Source of the DNA: Curvibacter sp. PD_MW3
GTDB lineage: Bacteria > Pseudomonadota > Gammaproteobacteria > Burkholderiales > Burkholderiaceae_C
Length of the DNA stretch: 64,000 bases
NCBI GenBank assembly: GCA_002633085.1
Contig: NSIV01000003.1
Coordinates: 248,001-312,000 of the forward strand
Reading direction: 5' to 3'
The notes below the pieces were generated by a model. The model ran no database searches. It saw only the letters and a program-made list of their open reading frames with translations, and was not told the origin of the DNA. This document shows, one piece after another, positions 36,910 through 46,448 of the stretch; the stretch's first letter is position 1; each line of letters starts with the position of its first letter. A program made the translations under genes and the position numbers.

Positions 36910-38369
36910 TGGATCGCAAGGCAAGCGCCGTGCTGGGCACGGCAACCCCCGCTGTCTACGGCCTGCTGGTCGATGGCCAGTGGGTCGAAGGTGCGGGACC
37001 ACGCGTCTCCGTGCGAGACAAATACAAGTTGCAACCTTGCGCCACCATCACCACGGCCGATGCGGCGCAGGTGAAGCAGGCCATTGATGTGGCCCATGCG
37101 GCCTTTCGCCGAGGTTCGCCCGCCGCCTACGAACGCGGTGCCGTGCTGGACCGTGCGGCGGTGCTGCTGGAAGCACGTCTGGATGAGTTCGTTCGTGCCA
37201 TGCAGTTGGAAGCGGGCTTCACGCAGACCGATGCCACGGGCGAAGTACGTCGCTGCCTGCAGACGCTCAAGCTCTCTGCCGAGGAAGCGCGCCGCCTGGC
37301 CGGTGACGTGATTCCGCTGGCCGGCGCCCCGGGTGCCGCTGGCCGCCTGGGCTTCACCCTGCGCGTGCCGTTGGGTGTGGTGGCCGCCATCACGCCGTTC
37401 AACTCGCCACTCAATACCGTGACGCATAAGGTGGCACCGGCTTTTGCGGCCGGCAATGCCGTCATCCTCAAGCCTTCGTCCTTCACACCCATCACCGCCT
37501 GCCTGCTGGCCGAGGTGCTGCTGGAAGCCGGCATGCCCCAGGGCTTCCTGTCCGTGCTGCACGGCAGCGCCGAGGTGGTCCAGCACCTGCAGGCCGATGA
37601 TCGCGTGCGTTTCTTTGCCTTCACCGGCAGCACCGAAGTCGGCCGCAAGATCCAGCAGGCTGCCGGCCTGCGCCGCACGCAGATGGAGCTGGGTTCGATC
37701 GCTTGCACGATTCTGTGCGACGACGCCCAGCTGGACATGGCGCTGCCCAAGGTGGTCAACGCAGGTTTTCGCAAGGCCGGCCAGGTCTGTACCTCGGTGC
37801 AGCTGCTGCTGGTGCATGAGTCGCTGCAGCAAGACGTGGAAACGCGCCTGGCGCAACTCGTCAAGGCGCTGTCCTATGGCGACCCGCAAGATTCCAAGAC
37901 CTTTGTCGGCCCCGTCATCAGCGAAGACAACGCGATCCGGATCGACGGCTGGATCCAGGAGGCCGTGGCCAAGGGTGCCAAGCTGCTGGCCGGTGGCCCG
38001 CGCCAGGGCGCCGTGGTGCCGCCCACCTTGCTGACCAACATCAGCGACAGCATGCGGGTGGGTTGCAACGAGATCTTTGGTCCCGTGGTCTGCATCGTGC
38101 CGTTCAAGACCCTGGCGCAGGCCATAGATCGCGTCAATGCCACGCCTTTTGGTCTGGCCACCGGCCTGTTCACCAATCGACTGGGCGATGCGCTGAATGC
38201 AGCGCAGCAATTGGAAGTGGGTGGTGTGCACATCAACGAGACCTCGAGTTCGCGTGTCGACCTGATGCCCTACGGCGGTTCCAAGGACAGCGGCTTCGGC
38301 CGCGAAGGCCCGCACTATGCCGTTCACGAAATGACTGAAGAGCGTATCGTGACTTTCACCACGACCTGA
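36909..38369 (+). CDS. NAD(P)-dependent aldehyde dehydrogenase
   Basis: A 486-aa ALDH-superfamily protein. The catalytic Cys is in AGQVCTS (near 293), the general-base Glu in MELGS (near 260), and the nucleotide loop in FTGSTEVG. The substrate class is unclear. Adjacent ThDP enzyme and SDR genes suggest it oxidises an aldehyde made in the same pathway. The residue after MELG is Ser instead of the usual Gly. Confidence 0.92.
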   Translation: MDRKASAVLGTATPAVYGLLVDGQWVEGAGPRVSVRDKYKLQPCATITTADAAQVKQAIDVAHAAFRRGSPAAYERGAVLDRAAVLLEARLDEFVRAMQLEAGFTQTDATGEVRRCLQTLKLSAEEARRLAGDVIPLAGAPGAAGRLGFTLRVPLGVVAAITPFNSPLNTVTHKVAPAFAAGNAVILKPSSFTPITACLLAEVLLEAGMPQGFLSVLHGSAEVVQHLQADDRVRFFAFTGSTEVGRKIQQAAGLRRTQMELGSIACTILCDDAQLDMALPKVVNAGFRKAGQVCTSVQLLLVHESLQQDVETRLAQLVKALSYGDPQDSKTFVGPVISEDNAIRIDGWIQEAVAKGAKLLAGGPRQGAVVPPTLLTNISDSMRVGCNEIFGPVVCIVPFKTLAQAIDRVNATPFGLATGLFTNRLGDALNAAQQLEVGGVHINETSSSRVDLMPYGGSKDSGFGREGPHYAVHEMTEERIVTFTTT

Positions 38370-38393
38370 TACCGAGACAAGAGAAAGCTAGCT

Positions 38394-40172
38394 ATGCCCA
38401 AGATGAAAGGTGGCGAACTGATCGCCGAATACCTGGTCCAGGAAAAGATGCCGTATATCTTCGGCATCTGTGGTCACGGCAACGTGGGCATCCTGGATGC
38501 GCTGTACGACGTGCGCGACAAGATCCATCTGGTCTCGCCGCGCCACGAGCAGTGCGCCGGCCACATGGCCGATGCCTATTTCCGCGTCAAGCACAAGCCG
38601 GTGGCGACACTCACCTCGACCGGCCCCGGCTCGGCCAACATGGTGATGTCCTGCGCTACCGCGTTGTCGGACTCCTCGGCCTTCCTGTGCATCACGTCGA
38701 ACGTGCCGACCTCGCAACACAACCGCGCGCCGTTCCAGGAGCTGTACAAACACAACCAGGCCGACTTCGCGCAAGTCATGCGCCCGGTGGTCAAGCGCGC
38801 CTTCCAGCCCACGCGTGTCGACATGCTGCCGTTGGCCCTGCGCCAGGCCATGGACACCATGGTCACCGGTCGCCCCGGCCCGGTGAACCTGGACATCCCC
38901 TACAACGTGTACCAGGAAGAAGCGGATGTCGAACTGCCGCCGCCCTCCAACGTGCAGCGCGCGCACCGCCCCGGTGCTAATGACCTGGACGTGGCGACCA
39001 CGCTGGACTTGCTGGCAGCCGCCCACAAGCCGGTGCTGTTCATCGGTCATGGCGCCACGCTGTCGGAAGCGGGCGAAGAGATCACAGAGTTCGCCGAGAA
39101 GCTGGGCATCCCGGTCATCACTTCGCCCAACGGCATGGGCTGCATTGCTGGCGACCACCCGCTGGCCCTCGGTTTCATCGGCCGCAACGGCGCCTATCCG
39201 GCCAACGAGGCGGGCCGCCGCGCCGACCTGGTGATCACGCTGGGCACGCGCTTTGACGACCGCAGTTCGTCGAGCTGGCATGAGGGCTACTCCTGGAACT
39301 TCCCCAAGACCCAGCTGGTGCACGTCGACATCGACCCGCAGGAGCTGGGCCGCAACTACGCGCCGACGCTGGGCATCATTGCCGACGTCAAGGTGTTCGT
39401 GCGCCAGTTGCTCAACGCCCTGCCAACACGCAGCGCTATCACGGCCACGCGCTACGCGCCTTGGTTGGCCGAGGTGCAGGGCTGGCAAGGCCAGTGGGAC
39501 GCTTTCGTGCAGCCGCATTTCGGCGACTCGACCAGCCCGCTGCGCCCCGAGTTCGTGGTCGGCACCCTGCAAAAGGTGCTGCCCGATGACGTGATCCTCT
39601 CGCTCGACTCCGGTGTGCACCACAACTGGTTCATGCAGTTCTGGAAGGCCAAGCGCCCGCAGAGCATGCTCAACAGCTGGGGTTACTCGTCGATGGGTTT
39701 TGGCGTCTGCGGCGTGATGGGCGCGCACTTCGCGGCGCCCGATCGTCCCTGCGTTGCCGTCGTTGGCGATGGCGGCTTCACCATGGCGCCCTACGTGCTG
39801 TGCACGGCGGTGGAGCACAACCTGCCGGTGATCTGGATCATCTGGAACAACTTTGCCTGGGGCGCCATTCGTGACCTGCAGTACGGTTTGTTCAACGGCC
39901 GAGAGATCGGCACCGCGTTCTACAACGGCCAGACCGGCGAGCGTTACAACCCCGACTTCGCTGCCTGGGCCCGTGCCTGTGGCGCCGACGGTTACACCAT
40001 CACGCGTCCGCAGGACCTGGGCGTGACGGTGCAGCAGGCGCTGAAGAACAAGCGCCCCTGCGTGATTGACGTCCACGTCGATTCCGAAGTGCGCCCGCCG
40101 TCCACCGGCACCTGGCAATTGCCCCCGATTCCCTACAAGGAACCGCAGTTCGGCAAACCGTATAGAGCGTAA
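38394..40172 (+). CDS. thiamine-diphosphate-dependent enzyme, acetolactate synthase-like
   Basis: A 592-aa protein with three ThDP-family domains. The cofactor-activating Glu is in SPRHEQCAGHMADAY (Glu52). The middle FAD/nucleotide-like domain spans ~190-340. The ThDP motif GDGG (near 457) ends with WNN near 483. It is not a classical IlvB by sequence. Related enzymes include carboligases, 2-hydroxyacyl lyases and decarboxylases, so a C-C bond-cleaving or carboligating step is likely. Its place between an ALDH and an SDR supports a role making or using an aldehyde or ketoacid. An REP-like repeat follows the stop. Confidence 0.9.
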   Translation: MPKMKGGELIAEYLVQEKMPYIFGICGHGNVGILDALYDVRDKIHLVSPRHEQCAGHMADAYFRVKHKPVATLTSTGPGSANMVMSCATALSDSSAFLCITSNVPTSQHNRAPFQELYKHNQADFAQVMRPVVKRAFQPTRVDMLPLALRQAMDTMVTGRPGPVNLDIPYNVYQEEADVELPPPSNVQRAHRPGANDLDVATTLDLLAAAHKPVLFIGHGATLSEAGEEITEFAEKLGIPVITSPNGMGCIAGDHPLALGFIGRNGAYPANEAGRRADLVITLGTRFDDRSSSSWHEGYSWNFPKTQLVHVDIDPQELGRNYAPTLGIIADVKVFVRQLLNALPTRSAITATRYAPWLAEVQGWQGQWDAFVQPHFGDSTSPLRPEFVVGTLQKVLPDDVILSLDSGVHHNWFMQFWKAKRPQSMLNSWGYSSMGFGVCGVMGAHFAAPDRPCVAVVGDGGFTMAPYVLCTAVEHNLPVIWIIWNNFAWGAIRDLQYGLFNGREIGTAFYNGQTGERYNPDFAAWARACGADGYTITRPQDLGVTVQQALKNKRPCVIDVHVDSEVRPPSTGTWQLPPIPYKEPQFGKPYRA

Positions 40173-40253
40173 CCCCCCTGAGTCGGCCTGCGGCCGCCTT
40201 CCCCCGGAGGGGGACGCCACCAGCGGCCCGGCAAAGCCGGTTCCGCGGTGGCC
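40173..40253 (+). repeat. REP-like intergenic repeat, family B, copy 1
   Basis: Contains CCCCC-GGA-GGGGG (40201-40213), then CCGGC-AAA-GCCGG (40228-40240) inside CCACCAGCGG...CCGCGGTGG. A second copy in the opposite orientation lies at 56398-56487. Confidence 0.7.
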
Positions 40254-40293
40254 CGCGATAAGACATTCTGATAACTGACTGATTGGAGATTTC

Positions 40294-41016
40294 ATGAGCA
40301 ACAAAATCGCACTCGTTTTCGGTGGTACGCGCGGCATCGGCGCAGCCACGGTGCAGAAACTGGCCGAGAGCGGCTATGACGTGGCGTACACCTACGTCAC
40401 CAGTGCCCCCAACCTGCCGGCCACCATTGGCACATCCCGCACCAAGGGTTATGCCGTCAACATCTGTGAAGCCGCACAAGTGGCACAGGTGTTCGCCGAC
40501 GTGGTGCGCGACTTCGGCAGCGCGCCGCACTGCGTGGTGGCCAATGCCGGCATCAACGTGCCGCCCGGCCCGCTGGCTGCTTTCGACCCGGAGAACTTCC
40601 GCAAGCTGGTCGAGGTGAACATCGTCGGTGCCTTCAACGTGCTGAGCGCGGCGGCCCGAAACGTGGTGGACGGCGGCAACATCATCGGGCTGACCACCTC
40701 CATGGTGCGCGTGGCCGTGCCCGGTGGCGGCCCCTACACCGCCACCAAGGCCGCGGTGGAAAGCCTGTTGCGCTCCATGTCCAAGGAACTGGCGCCGCGC
40801 AAGGTGCGCGTCAACGGTGTGGCACCGGGCCCGGTCGATACTGACCTGTTCCGCGCCGGCAAGAACGAAGAAGCCATTGCCCGCTCGGCCGCCATGAGCC
40901 CGTTCAACCGCATTGGCACGCCCGACGAGGTGGCCGAAGTGGTGAGCTTCCTGGCTTCCGACAAGGCTTCATGGGTGCACGGCCAGATCATTCAGCCCAA
41001 TGGCGGCATGGTTTGA
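40294..41016 (+). CDS. short-chain dehydrogenase/reductase (SDR)
   Basis: A 240-aa Rossmann protein. The cofactor loop GGTRGIG is at residues 10-16. NAGI is near 89. Ser in TTSMVRV and the catalytic YxxxK (Tyr148, Lys152) are present. The C-terminus HGQIIQPNGGMV is typical of 3-oxoacyl-ACP reductase-like SDRs. The Arg after GGT hints at NADP preference. It probably reduces or oxidises a hydroxy or keto group on the island's substrate. Confidence 0.9.
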   Translation: MSNKIALVFGGTRGIGAATVQKLAESGYDVAYTYVTSAPNLPATIGTSRTKGYAVNICEAAQVAQVFADVVRDFGSAPHCVVANAGINVPPGPLAAFDPENFRKLVEVNIVGAFNVLSAAARNVVDGGNIIGLTTSMVRVAVPGGGPYTATKAAVESLLRSMSKELAPRKVRVNGVAPGPVDTDLFRAGKNEEAIARSAAMSPFNRIGTPDEVAEVVSFLASDKASWVHGQIIQPNGGMV

Positions 41017-41060
41017 GCGTCTGAAATTTGCGTTTAACAAAAAAATATAGGAGACATTTC

Positions 41061-42038
41061 GTGAAATTGCGCTTTCTGAGTGCCGCACTCGCCCTGTGTG
41101 CTGCAATGGCACCCGTTACTTCCTCCCTGGCTCAGTCCTACCCCGCCAAACCCATCACGCTGAATGTGCCTTATCCGGCCGGTGGCCCGACTGACGTGCT
41201 GGCACGCACGCTGGCGAACGTGATGGAGAAAAACCTCAAGCAAGCCATGGTGGTGGACAACGTTGCCGGCGCTGGCGGCACGGTGGGTGCGGCCAAGGTG
41301 GCACGGGCCTCGGCGGATGGCTACACGATCCTGTTGCACAACCTGGGCATGGCCACATCGCCAACGCTGTACCGCAAGATGCCCTACAACACCGAGGATC
41401 TGGTGCCCGTCGGCATCGTGGCCACGGTGCCGATGGTGCTGTTGGCCAGAAACGGCCTGCCGGCGAAGACCCTGGCCGAGCTGGTGAGTTACATCAAGGC
41501 CAACCCGAGCAAGATCAACATGGGGCATTCGGGCATCGGCTCGGCGGCGCATCTGTGCGGGCTGCTGCTGCAGTCGACCCTGCAGGCCAAGGTCACCACC
41601 GTGGCGTACCGTGGTGCCGGGCTGGCCATGACGGATCTGATGACGGGTCAGATCGACATCATGTGCGAACAGGTGTCGAGTTCGGCGTCCTTCGTCAACA
41701 CCGGCCGGGTCAAGGCCTATGCCGTCACCGGCAAGCAGCATCTGCCCATCCTGGCCAAAGTGCCGACCTTTGCCGAGGCGGGCTTTCCCAAGGTGGACGT
41801 CGGCGTCTGGCATGGCCTCTATGCGCCCAAGGGAACACCGTCCGATGTGATCGAGCGCCTTTCGGCTTCGCTCACCGAGGCCTTGCGGGATGCCGAGCTG
41901 CAGCGCAAGTTCACCGAGTTGACCGCTGTCACGGCGGCACCGGCCGAATCAAAACCCGAACCGCTGCGCAAGTTGCAGGCGGCTGAGATGGAGCGCTGGG
42001 CGCCCATCATCAAGGCTGCGGCCGAATACGCGGATTGA
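41061..42038 (+). CDS. tripartite tricarboxylate transporter substrate-binding protein (Bug/TctC family), first of three
   Basis: A 325-aa periplasmic binding protein with signal peptide (cleavage near SSLAQSYP). The mature start YPAKPITLNVPYPAGGPTD and VDNVAGAGGTVGA are Bug signatures. GTG 41061 is chosen because AGGAGA ends 6 nt before it. There are no TctA or TctB membrane genes in the window, so it may be an orphan that delivers its ligand elsewhere or acts as a sensor. It binds carboxylates in known members. Confidence 0.9.
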   Translation: MKLRFLSAALALCAAMAPVTSSLAQSYPAKPITLNVPYPAGGPTDVLARTLANVMEKNLKQAMVVDNVAGAGGTVGAAKVARASADGYTILLHNLGMATSPTLYRKMPYNTEDLVPVGIVATVPMVLLARNGLPAKTLAELVSYIKANPSKINMGHSGIGSAAHLCGLLLQSTLQAKVTTVAYRGAGLAMTDLMTGQIDIMCEQVSSSASFVNTGRVKAYAVTGKQHLPILAKVPTFAEAGFPKVDVGVWHGLYAPKGTPSDVIERLSASLTEALRDAELQRKFTELTAVTAAPAESKPEPLRKLQAAEMERWAPIIKAAAEYAD

Positions 42039-42102
42039 GAGGGGCCTGGATGGTACGTGGCGACGCTGTACGGGCAGTGCGCCATGTGCATCCGGATCGC
42101 AC

Positions 42103-42999
42103 ATGAAGCTTGCTGTCTTCACCAAAAACCTGACCAACCCGGCCTATGGCGCGGCGCGACTGGGTGCTGAGCGCGCCGCTGCGCAGTTTGGCGACGAGGT
42201 GCTGCACTTTGTGCCGCACAAGGGAGATGACCCCGAAGAGCAAAGCGCGCTGATCGACGAGGCGCTGGCGTTGCAGCCGCGGCCTGATGCCTTTGTGCTT
42301 TCGCCGGTACATGCCAGCAAGGTGAATCCGGCGATCCGCCGCATCGCTGCAGCCGGCATTCCGATGATCGGTTTCGTCAACCCGATTGAGGCCGCGCCCA
42401 TGGTGGGCTACGTCAGCTCGGATGACTACGCGCTGGCGCTGGCCATTGCCAGCTATCTTTTCACGCATCTGCAGGGCCAGGGCCGCGTGCTCGTGGTCAC
42501 CGGGCCCGAGGAGTCCTACACCAGCCTGGAGCGGCTGCGCGGTTTCCGGGCGGCGGCCAGCCAATACCCGGGCATCGAACTGGTGGGGCAGGTGGCGGGC
42601 GACTATGTGCGTGAAGTGGCCCGGGAGCGCACGGTCCAATGGCTGCGCGTCAACCCGGCACCTGCGGCCTGCCTGGTCGCCAACGACATCATGGCCATCG
42701 GCGTGCTGGATGCACTTGATGCCGCCGGCCAGGTGGCGGCTGTAGTTGGCGTCAATGCGATTCCCCAGGCCATCGAAGCGATAGCGGCCGGTCGCATGCT
42801 GGCCACGGCTGACTTCAATGCCATGCAGATGGCGTATCTGGCAGCTGAATGTGCGGCACGCCACCTGCGTGGCGAGGCCGTGCCGGCAGTCATCGAACTG
42901 CCGGTGCAAATCGTCGACGGCGGCAACTGCCAGCAGTGGGCGCTGCCCTACGAACAACGTCCCGTCATCACACTGGAACAGCTGAGGAGCAAGACATGA
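42103..42999 (+). CDS. periplasmic-binding-fold protein without signal peptide
   Basis: A 298-aa protein with the Peripla_BP_4/LacI-like fold: LAVFTKNLTNPAYGAARLGA, then DAFVLSPVH, GYVSSDD and ACLVANDIMAIGVLDAL. These match sugar-type ABC binding proteins. No signal peptide is visible, and no upstream start in the frame would supply one. No HTH is present, so it is not a LacI regulator as it stands. It may therefore be a cytoplasmic ligand binder, or its N-terminus is lost. Its stop overlaps the next TctC start by 4 nt (ATGA). Confidence 0.8.
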   Translation: MKLAVFTKNLTNPAYGAARLGAERAAAQFGDEVLHFVPHKGDDPEEQSALIDEALALQPRPDAFVLSPVHASKVNPAIRRIAAAGIPMIGFVNPIEAAPMVGYVSSDDYALALAIASYLFTHLQGQGRVLVVTGPEESYTSLERLRGFRAAASQYPGIELVGQVAGDYVREVARERTVQWLRVNPAPAACLVANDIMAIGVLDALDAAGQVAAVVGVNAIPQAIEAIAAGRMLATADFNAMQMAYLAAECAARHLRGEAVPAVIELPVQIVDGGNCQQWALPYEQRPVITLEQLRSKT

Positions 43000-43973
43000 C
43001 ATGTGCCTTCGTGAAGCAGTTGGGCCGCGCTGTGCTGCTGGCTGCATTGGCAGGCGCCGGTGCAGCCATGGCGCAGGACTACCCGAACAAACCCATCCGC
43101 ATCGTGGCCCCCTTCGCACCGGGTGGTGCGGTCGATATCCTGGCACGCATCATTGCTGAGCGTCTCGCGTCGGCCTACGGTCAGAGTGTCATCGTCGACA
43201 ACAAGCCCGGTGCCAGCGGTCATCTGGGCGCGCAACTCGTGGCCAAGTCGCCCGGCGATGGCTACACCCTGATGGTGGGCACCATCGGCATCCACGCTGC
43301 CTACGCCAGCTACAGCAAGTTGACCTACAGCCCCGCCAAGGAGCTGAAACCCATCATGATCATTGGTGAGTCCCCGAACGTGGTGCTGGTGCCGGCCAAC
43401 TCCAAGTACAGGACTTTTGCCGACCTCCTGGCTGATGCCAAGGCCAACCCGGGCAAGGTCAGCTACGCCTCGGCCGGCCCGGGCTCTTCGGTGCATATGG
43501 TGACGGCGCTGTTCGAACTGGCCAGCGGGGCACGCCTGAACCACGTGGCCTACCGCGGCAGCGGGCCGGCGTTGATCGACCTGATCAGCGGCCAGGTTGA
43601 TGTGATGTTCGACAACATGTCCTCGGGCATGCCGCACGTGCAGAGTGGCCGGCTGCGCGTGCTGGCCGTGACCAGCCCGAAACGCGACGCGCGTTTGCCC
43701 GATGTGCCCACCCTCAGTGAAGCCGGTGTGCCCGGCTACAGCGGCACATCGTGGTTCACGCTGGCTGTACCGGCCAGCACGCCTGCGTCCCTGGTGGAGA
43801 AACTGAACAAGGACGTGCAGCGCGTGCTGGCCTCCCCCGAGGTGGTGACACGCTACGACAAGCTGGGTATGAACTACACGCCGAACAGCCCGGCCGAAGC
43901 GGCCGCCTTCTTCAAGAGCGAAACCACCAAATGGAACCGCGTGATCGAAGTGGCAAAGATTCAACTGGATTGA
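42996..43973 (+). CDS. Bug/TctC-family substrate-binding protein, second of three
   Basis: A 325-aa protein with signal peptide (cleavage near AMAQDYP). The mature YPNKPIRIVAPFAPGG and VDNKPGASGHLGA are family signatures. The ligand-binding core probably binds a carboxylate. It starts inside the stop of the previous gene, so its translation is likely coupled to it. It is more similar to the third copy than to the first by eye. Confidence 0.9.
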   Translation: MTCAFVKQLGRAVLLAALAGAGAAMAQDYPNKPIRIVAPFAPGGAVDILARIIAERLASAYGQSVIVDNKPGASGHLGAQLVAKSPGDGYTLMVGTIGIHAAYASYSKLTYSPAKELKPIMIIGESPNVVLVPANSKYRTFADLLADAKANPGKVSYASAGPGSSVHMVTALFELASGARLNHVAYRGSGPALIDLISGQVDVMFDNMSSGMPHVQSGRLRVLAVTSPKRDARLPDVPTLSEAGVPGYSGTSWFTLAVPASTPASLVEKLNKDVQRVLASPEVVTRYDKLGMNYTPNSPAEAAAFFKSETTKWNRVIEVAKIQLD

Positions 43974-43983
43974 GGACGACACC

Positions 43984-44955
43984 ATGCTGAATAAGACTTT
44001 CAAGTCGCTGCTGGCTCTGAGCCTGCTCGCGAGTGCCGCGTTCGCCTTGGCGCAGGATGCCTACCCGAACAAGCCGATCAAACTGGTCGTGCCCTACGCC
44101 GCTGGCGGCCCGGCCGACATGCTGGCCCGCACGGTGGCCGAGAAGCTCGGTCCGCGTCTGAGCCAGGCGGTGGTGATCGACAACAAACCCGGTGCCGGTG
44201 GTCATACCGGAGCCGAGCTGGTGGCCAAGGGGCCGGCCGATGGTTACACGCTGGTGCTGACCACCATCGCCCACAACGGCGTTGTCAAGCTCTATCCCAA
44301 CCTGCGTTACGACCCGACCAAGGAGCTCAAGCCGGTGATCCTGATTGCCGAGAGTCCGAGCGTGTTGCTGGTCAACCAGAATGTGCCGGCGAAGTCGGTG
44401 AAAGAGTTGCTGGCCCTGGCCCAGAGCAAACCCGGCAAGCTCACCTACGGTTCGGCCGGCAATGGTTCTGCCATGCACATGGCGGCTGAACTGTTTCGCT
44501 ACATGACGAAGATCGACTACGTGCACGTGCCCTACCGTGGTGGCGCACCGGCCATGGCCGACCTGCTGGGTGGCCAGATCGACATGCTGTTCGAGAGCGT
44601 GGGCACGGCGCACCAGCACATCAAGAGTGGCAAGGTGCGCGCACTGGCCGTGACCAGCACCAAGCGCAACAGCAGCCTGCCCGATGTGCCCACGGTGGCC
44701 GAGGCCGGTGTGCCGGGTTACTCCTCCGTGCCCTGGTACACCATTTCGGTGGCCAGTGGCGTGCCTGCAGCCATCGTGACCAAGCTCAATGCCGAGATCA
44801 ACGCCGTGCTCAAGACGCCTGAGCTGGTCCAGCGCTGGGATGGCCTGGGCGTGGTGGCCTTGGGCGGCTCGCCGGCCGATGCGGTGCGCCGCAACGAAGC
44901 CGAGACCGCCAAATGGAGTGCGGTGATCACGGCCGCCGGCATCAAGCTGGACTGA
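43984..44955 (+). CDS. Bug/TctC-family substrate-binding protein, third of three
   Basis: A 323-aa protein with signal peptide (cleavage near ALAQDAYP). The mature YPNKPIKLVVPYAAGG and IDNKPGAGGHTGA are family signatures. It begins 10 nt after the second copy, with GAGGA upstream. Two adjacent similar copies suggest tandem duplication followed by divergence, possibly for related acids. Confidence 0.9.
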   Translation: MLNKTFKSLLALSLLASAAFALAQDAYPNKPIKLVVPYAAGGPADMLARTVAEKLGPRLSQAVVIDNKPGAGGHTGAELVAKGPADGYTLVLTTIAHNGVVKLYPNLRYDPTKELKPVILIAESPSVLLVNQNVPAKSVKELLALAQSKPGKLTYGSAGNGSAMHMAAELFRYMTKIDYVHVPYRGGAPAMADLLGGQIDMLFESVGTAHQHIKSGKVRALAVTSTKRNSSLPDVPTVAEAGVPGYSSVPWYTISVASGVPAAIVTKLNAEINAVLKTPELVQRWDGLGVVALGGSPADAVRRNEAETAKWSAVITAAGIKLD

Positions 44956-44967
44956 AAGGGCTGAACG

Positions 44968-46434
44968 ATGCAGCGCAAGGAAGAAGTGTTCGACGTGGTG
45001 GTGGTGGGCGGTGGTGGCGCGGGCCTCGCCGCTGCCATCGAGGCGCGCGAAGCCGGCCGCAGCGTCGTGCTGCTGGAAAAGAACCCGGCGCTGGGCGGCT
45101 CGACCGCCTGGTCGATCGGTTCCGTCAGTGCCACCCAGACACCGCATCAGCGGCGCCGCGGCATCGAGGATTGTCCCGAAGACCATTGGGCCGACATGCC
45201 CGGTTTTGCCGGCGATCTGGCAGGGCGCGACAACGACGCGTTGCGCAAGATTTTGTGCGACGAGATGCCCGCCACGTTCCAGTGGCTGCTCGATTCCGGC
45301 GTGCGTTTCATGGGCCCCATGCCCGAACCGCCACACCGCCAGCCGCGCATGCACAACGCGCTGCCCAATTCGCGTTCCTTCATCTATCACCTCGGGCGGC
45401 GTGCGCGACGTGCCGGTGTGGACATCCGCACCAGCATGCGGGTGAGTGGCATCGTGCAGCACGAAGGCCGCGTGACCAGCGTTGATGCCGAGGGTGACAG
45501 CGGATGGCAGCGTTTCACGGCGCGCGGTGGCGTGGTGCTGGCAGCGGGAGACTTCACCAACAACCCGGACTTCAAGGCGCGTTTCATGGGGCCGCAAGAA
45601 GCCAAGGTTGAGGGCGTCAATGTGACGGCCACCGGCGACGGCCAGCGCATGGCCGAGGCGCTGGGCGCGCGCATTGTCAATGGCGACCTGGCGCTCGGGC
45701 CGGAGATCCGTTTCATGGCACCTGCCAGCGAGACGCTGGTGCGCCGCCTGCCGCCGTGGCGCTGGCTGGCGGTGTTCATGGCGTGGTCGCTCGACCATTT
45801 GCCTGCCGCCATCCTGCGTCCTTTCATGATGAAGTTCCTCACCACGGCGCTGGCACCTTCGCCGACGCTGTTCGAGGCCGGTGCCATTCTGGTGAACCGG
45901 CGTGGCGAACGCTTCGGCAATGAGTTGGATAAGCCGGCCTGGCGTCTGCCAGATCAGCCGGACAAGCAGGGCTATATCGTGATCGACCGGGCTCTGGCAC
46001 AGCGCTTCTCGGTCTGGCCCGATTTCGTGTCCACCGCGCCGGGTGTGGCTTACGCCTACATCCCGGACTACCGGCAGAACCGGCCGGATGTCTACACCGA
46101 GGCCGAGACCCTGGAGGGGCTGGCGCAGAAGCTGGGCCTGGACGCGATGGCCTTGAGGCAAAGTGTGGCTTCCGGCCGCGTGCGTCCCTTGGGCGAGGGC
46201 CCCTATGTCGCGCTCGGTCCGGTGCGCTCGGTGTTCGTGCACAGCGAGGGCGGCTTGAGGGTGGATGGCCAGCATCGGGTGCTGGGGGGTGATGACCAGC
46301 CTCTGCCCGGTCTGTATGCGGCGGGCTCGACCGGCCAGGGGGGGTTGTTGCTCAAGGGGCATGGCCACCATCTGGCCTGGGCTTTTGTGTCGGGCCGGCG
46401 TGCGGGTCGGCTGGCCGCCCAGGCGGCGCCGTGA
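44968..46434 (+). CDS. FAD-dependent dehydrogenase, fumarate reductase/ketosteroid dehydrogenase-like
   Basis: A 488-aa flavoprotein. The FAD-binding dinucleotide fold is VVVVGGGGAGLAAA (about 9-22), with ALGGSTAWSIGS near 44. GVVLAAGDFTNNP near 190 and the C-terminal GLYAAGSTGQGG are typical of the FrdA/flavocytochrome c/KSTD family. No heme motif (CxxCH) is present. It presumably introduces a C=C bond next to a carboxylate or ketone. It is a distant relative of TcuA, encoded just downstream. It starts 12 nt after the third TctC gene. Confidence 0.88.
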   Translation: MQRKEEVFDVVVVGGGGAGLAAAIEAREAGRSVVLLEKNPALGGSTAWSIGSVSATQTPHQRRRGIEDCPEDHWADMPGFAGDLAGRDNDALRKILCDEMPATFQWLLDSGVRFMGPMPEPPHRQPRMHNALPNSRSFIYHLGRRARRAGVDIRTSMRVSGIVQHEGRVTSVDAEGDSGWQRFTARGGVVLAAGDFTNNPDFKARFMGPQEAKVEGVNVTATGDGQRMAEALGARIVNGDLALGPEIRFMAPASETLVRRLPPWRWLAVFMAWSLDHLPAAILRPFMMKFLTTALAPSPTLFEAGAILVNRRGERFGNELDKPAWRLPDQPDKQGYIVIDRALAQRFSVWPDFVSTAPGVAYAYIPDYRQNRPDVYTEAETLEGLAQKLGLDAMALRQSVASGRVRPLGEGPYVALGPVRSVFVHSEGGLRVDGQHRVLGGDDQPLPGLYAAGSTGQGGLLLKGHGHHLAWAFVSGRRAGRLAAQAAP

Positions 46435-46448
46435 GTCGATCAGGCCCG

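Noticed and set aside
38394-40172. Calling the ThDP enzyme acetolactate synthase (ilvB)
   Set aside because: No small regulatory subunit gene is adjacent, and the context is catabolic; only the superfamily is supported.
42103-42999. Reading the binding-fold protein as a LacI regulator
   Set aside because: No helix-turn-helix is encoded at the N-terminus, and the frame upstream has no standard start codon.
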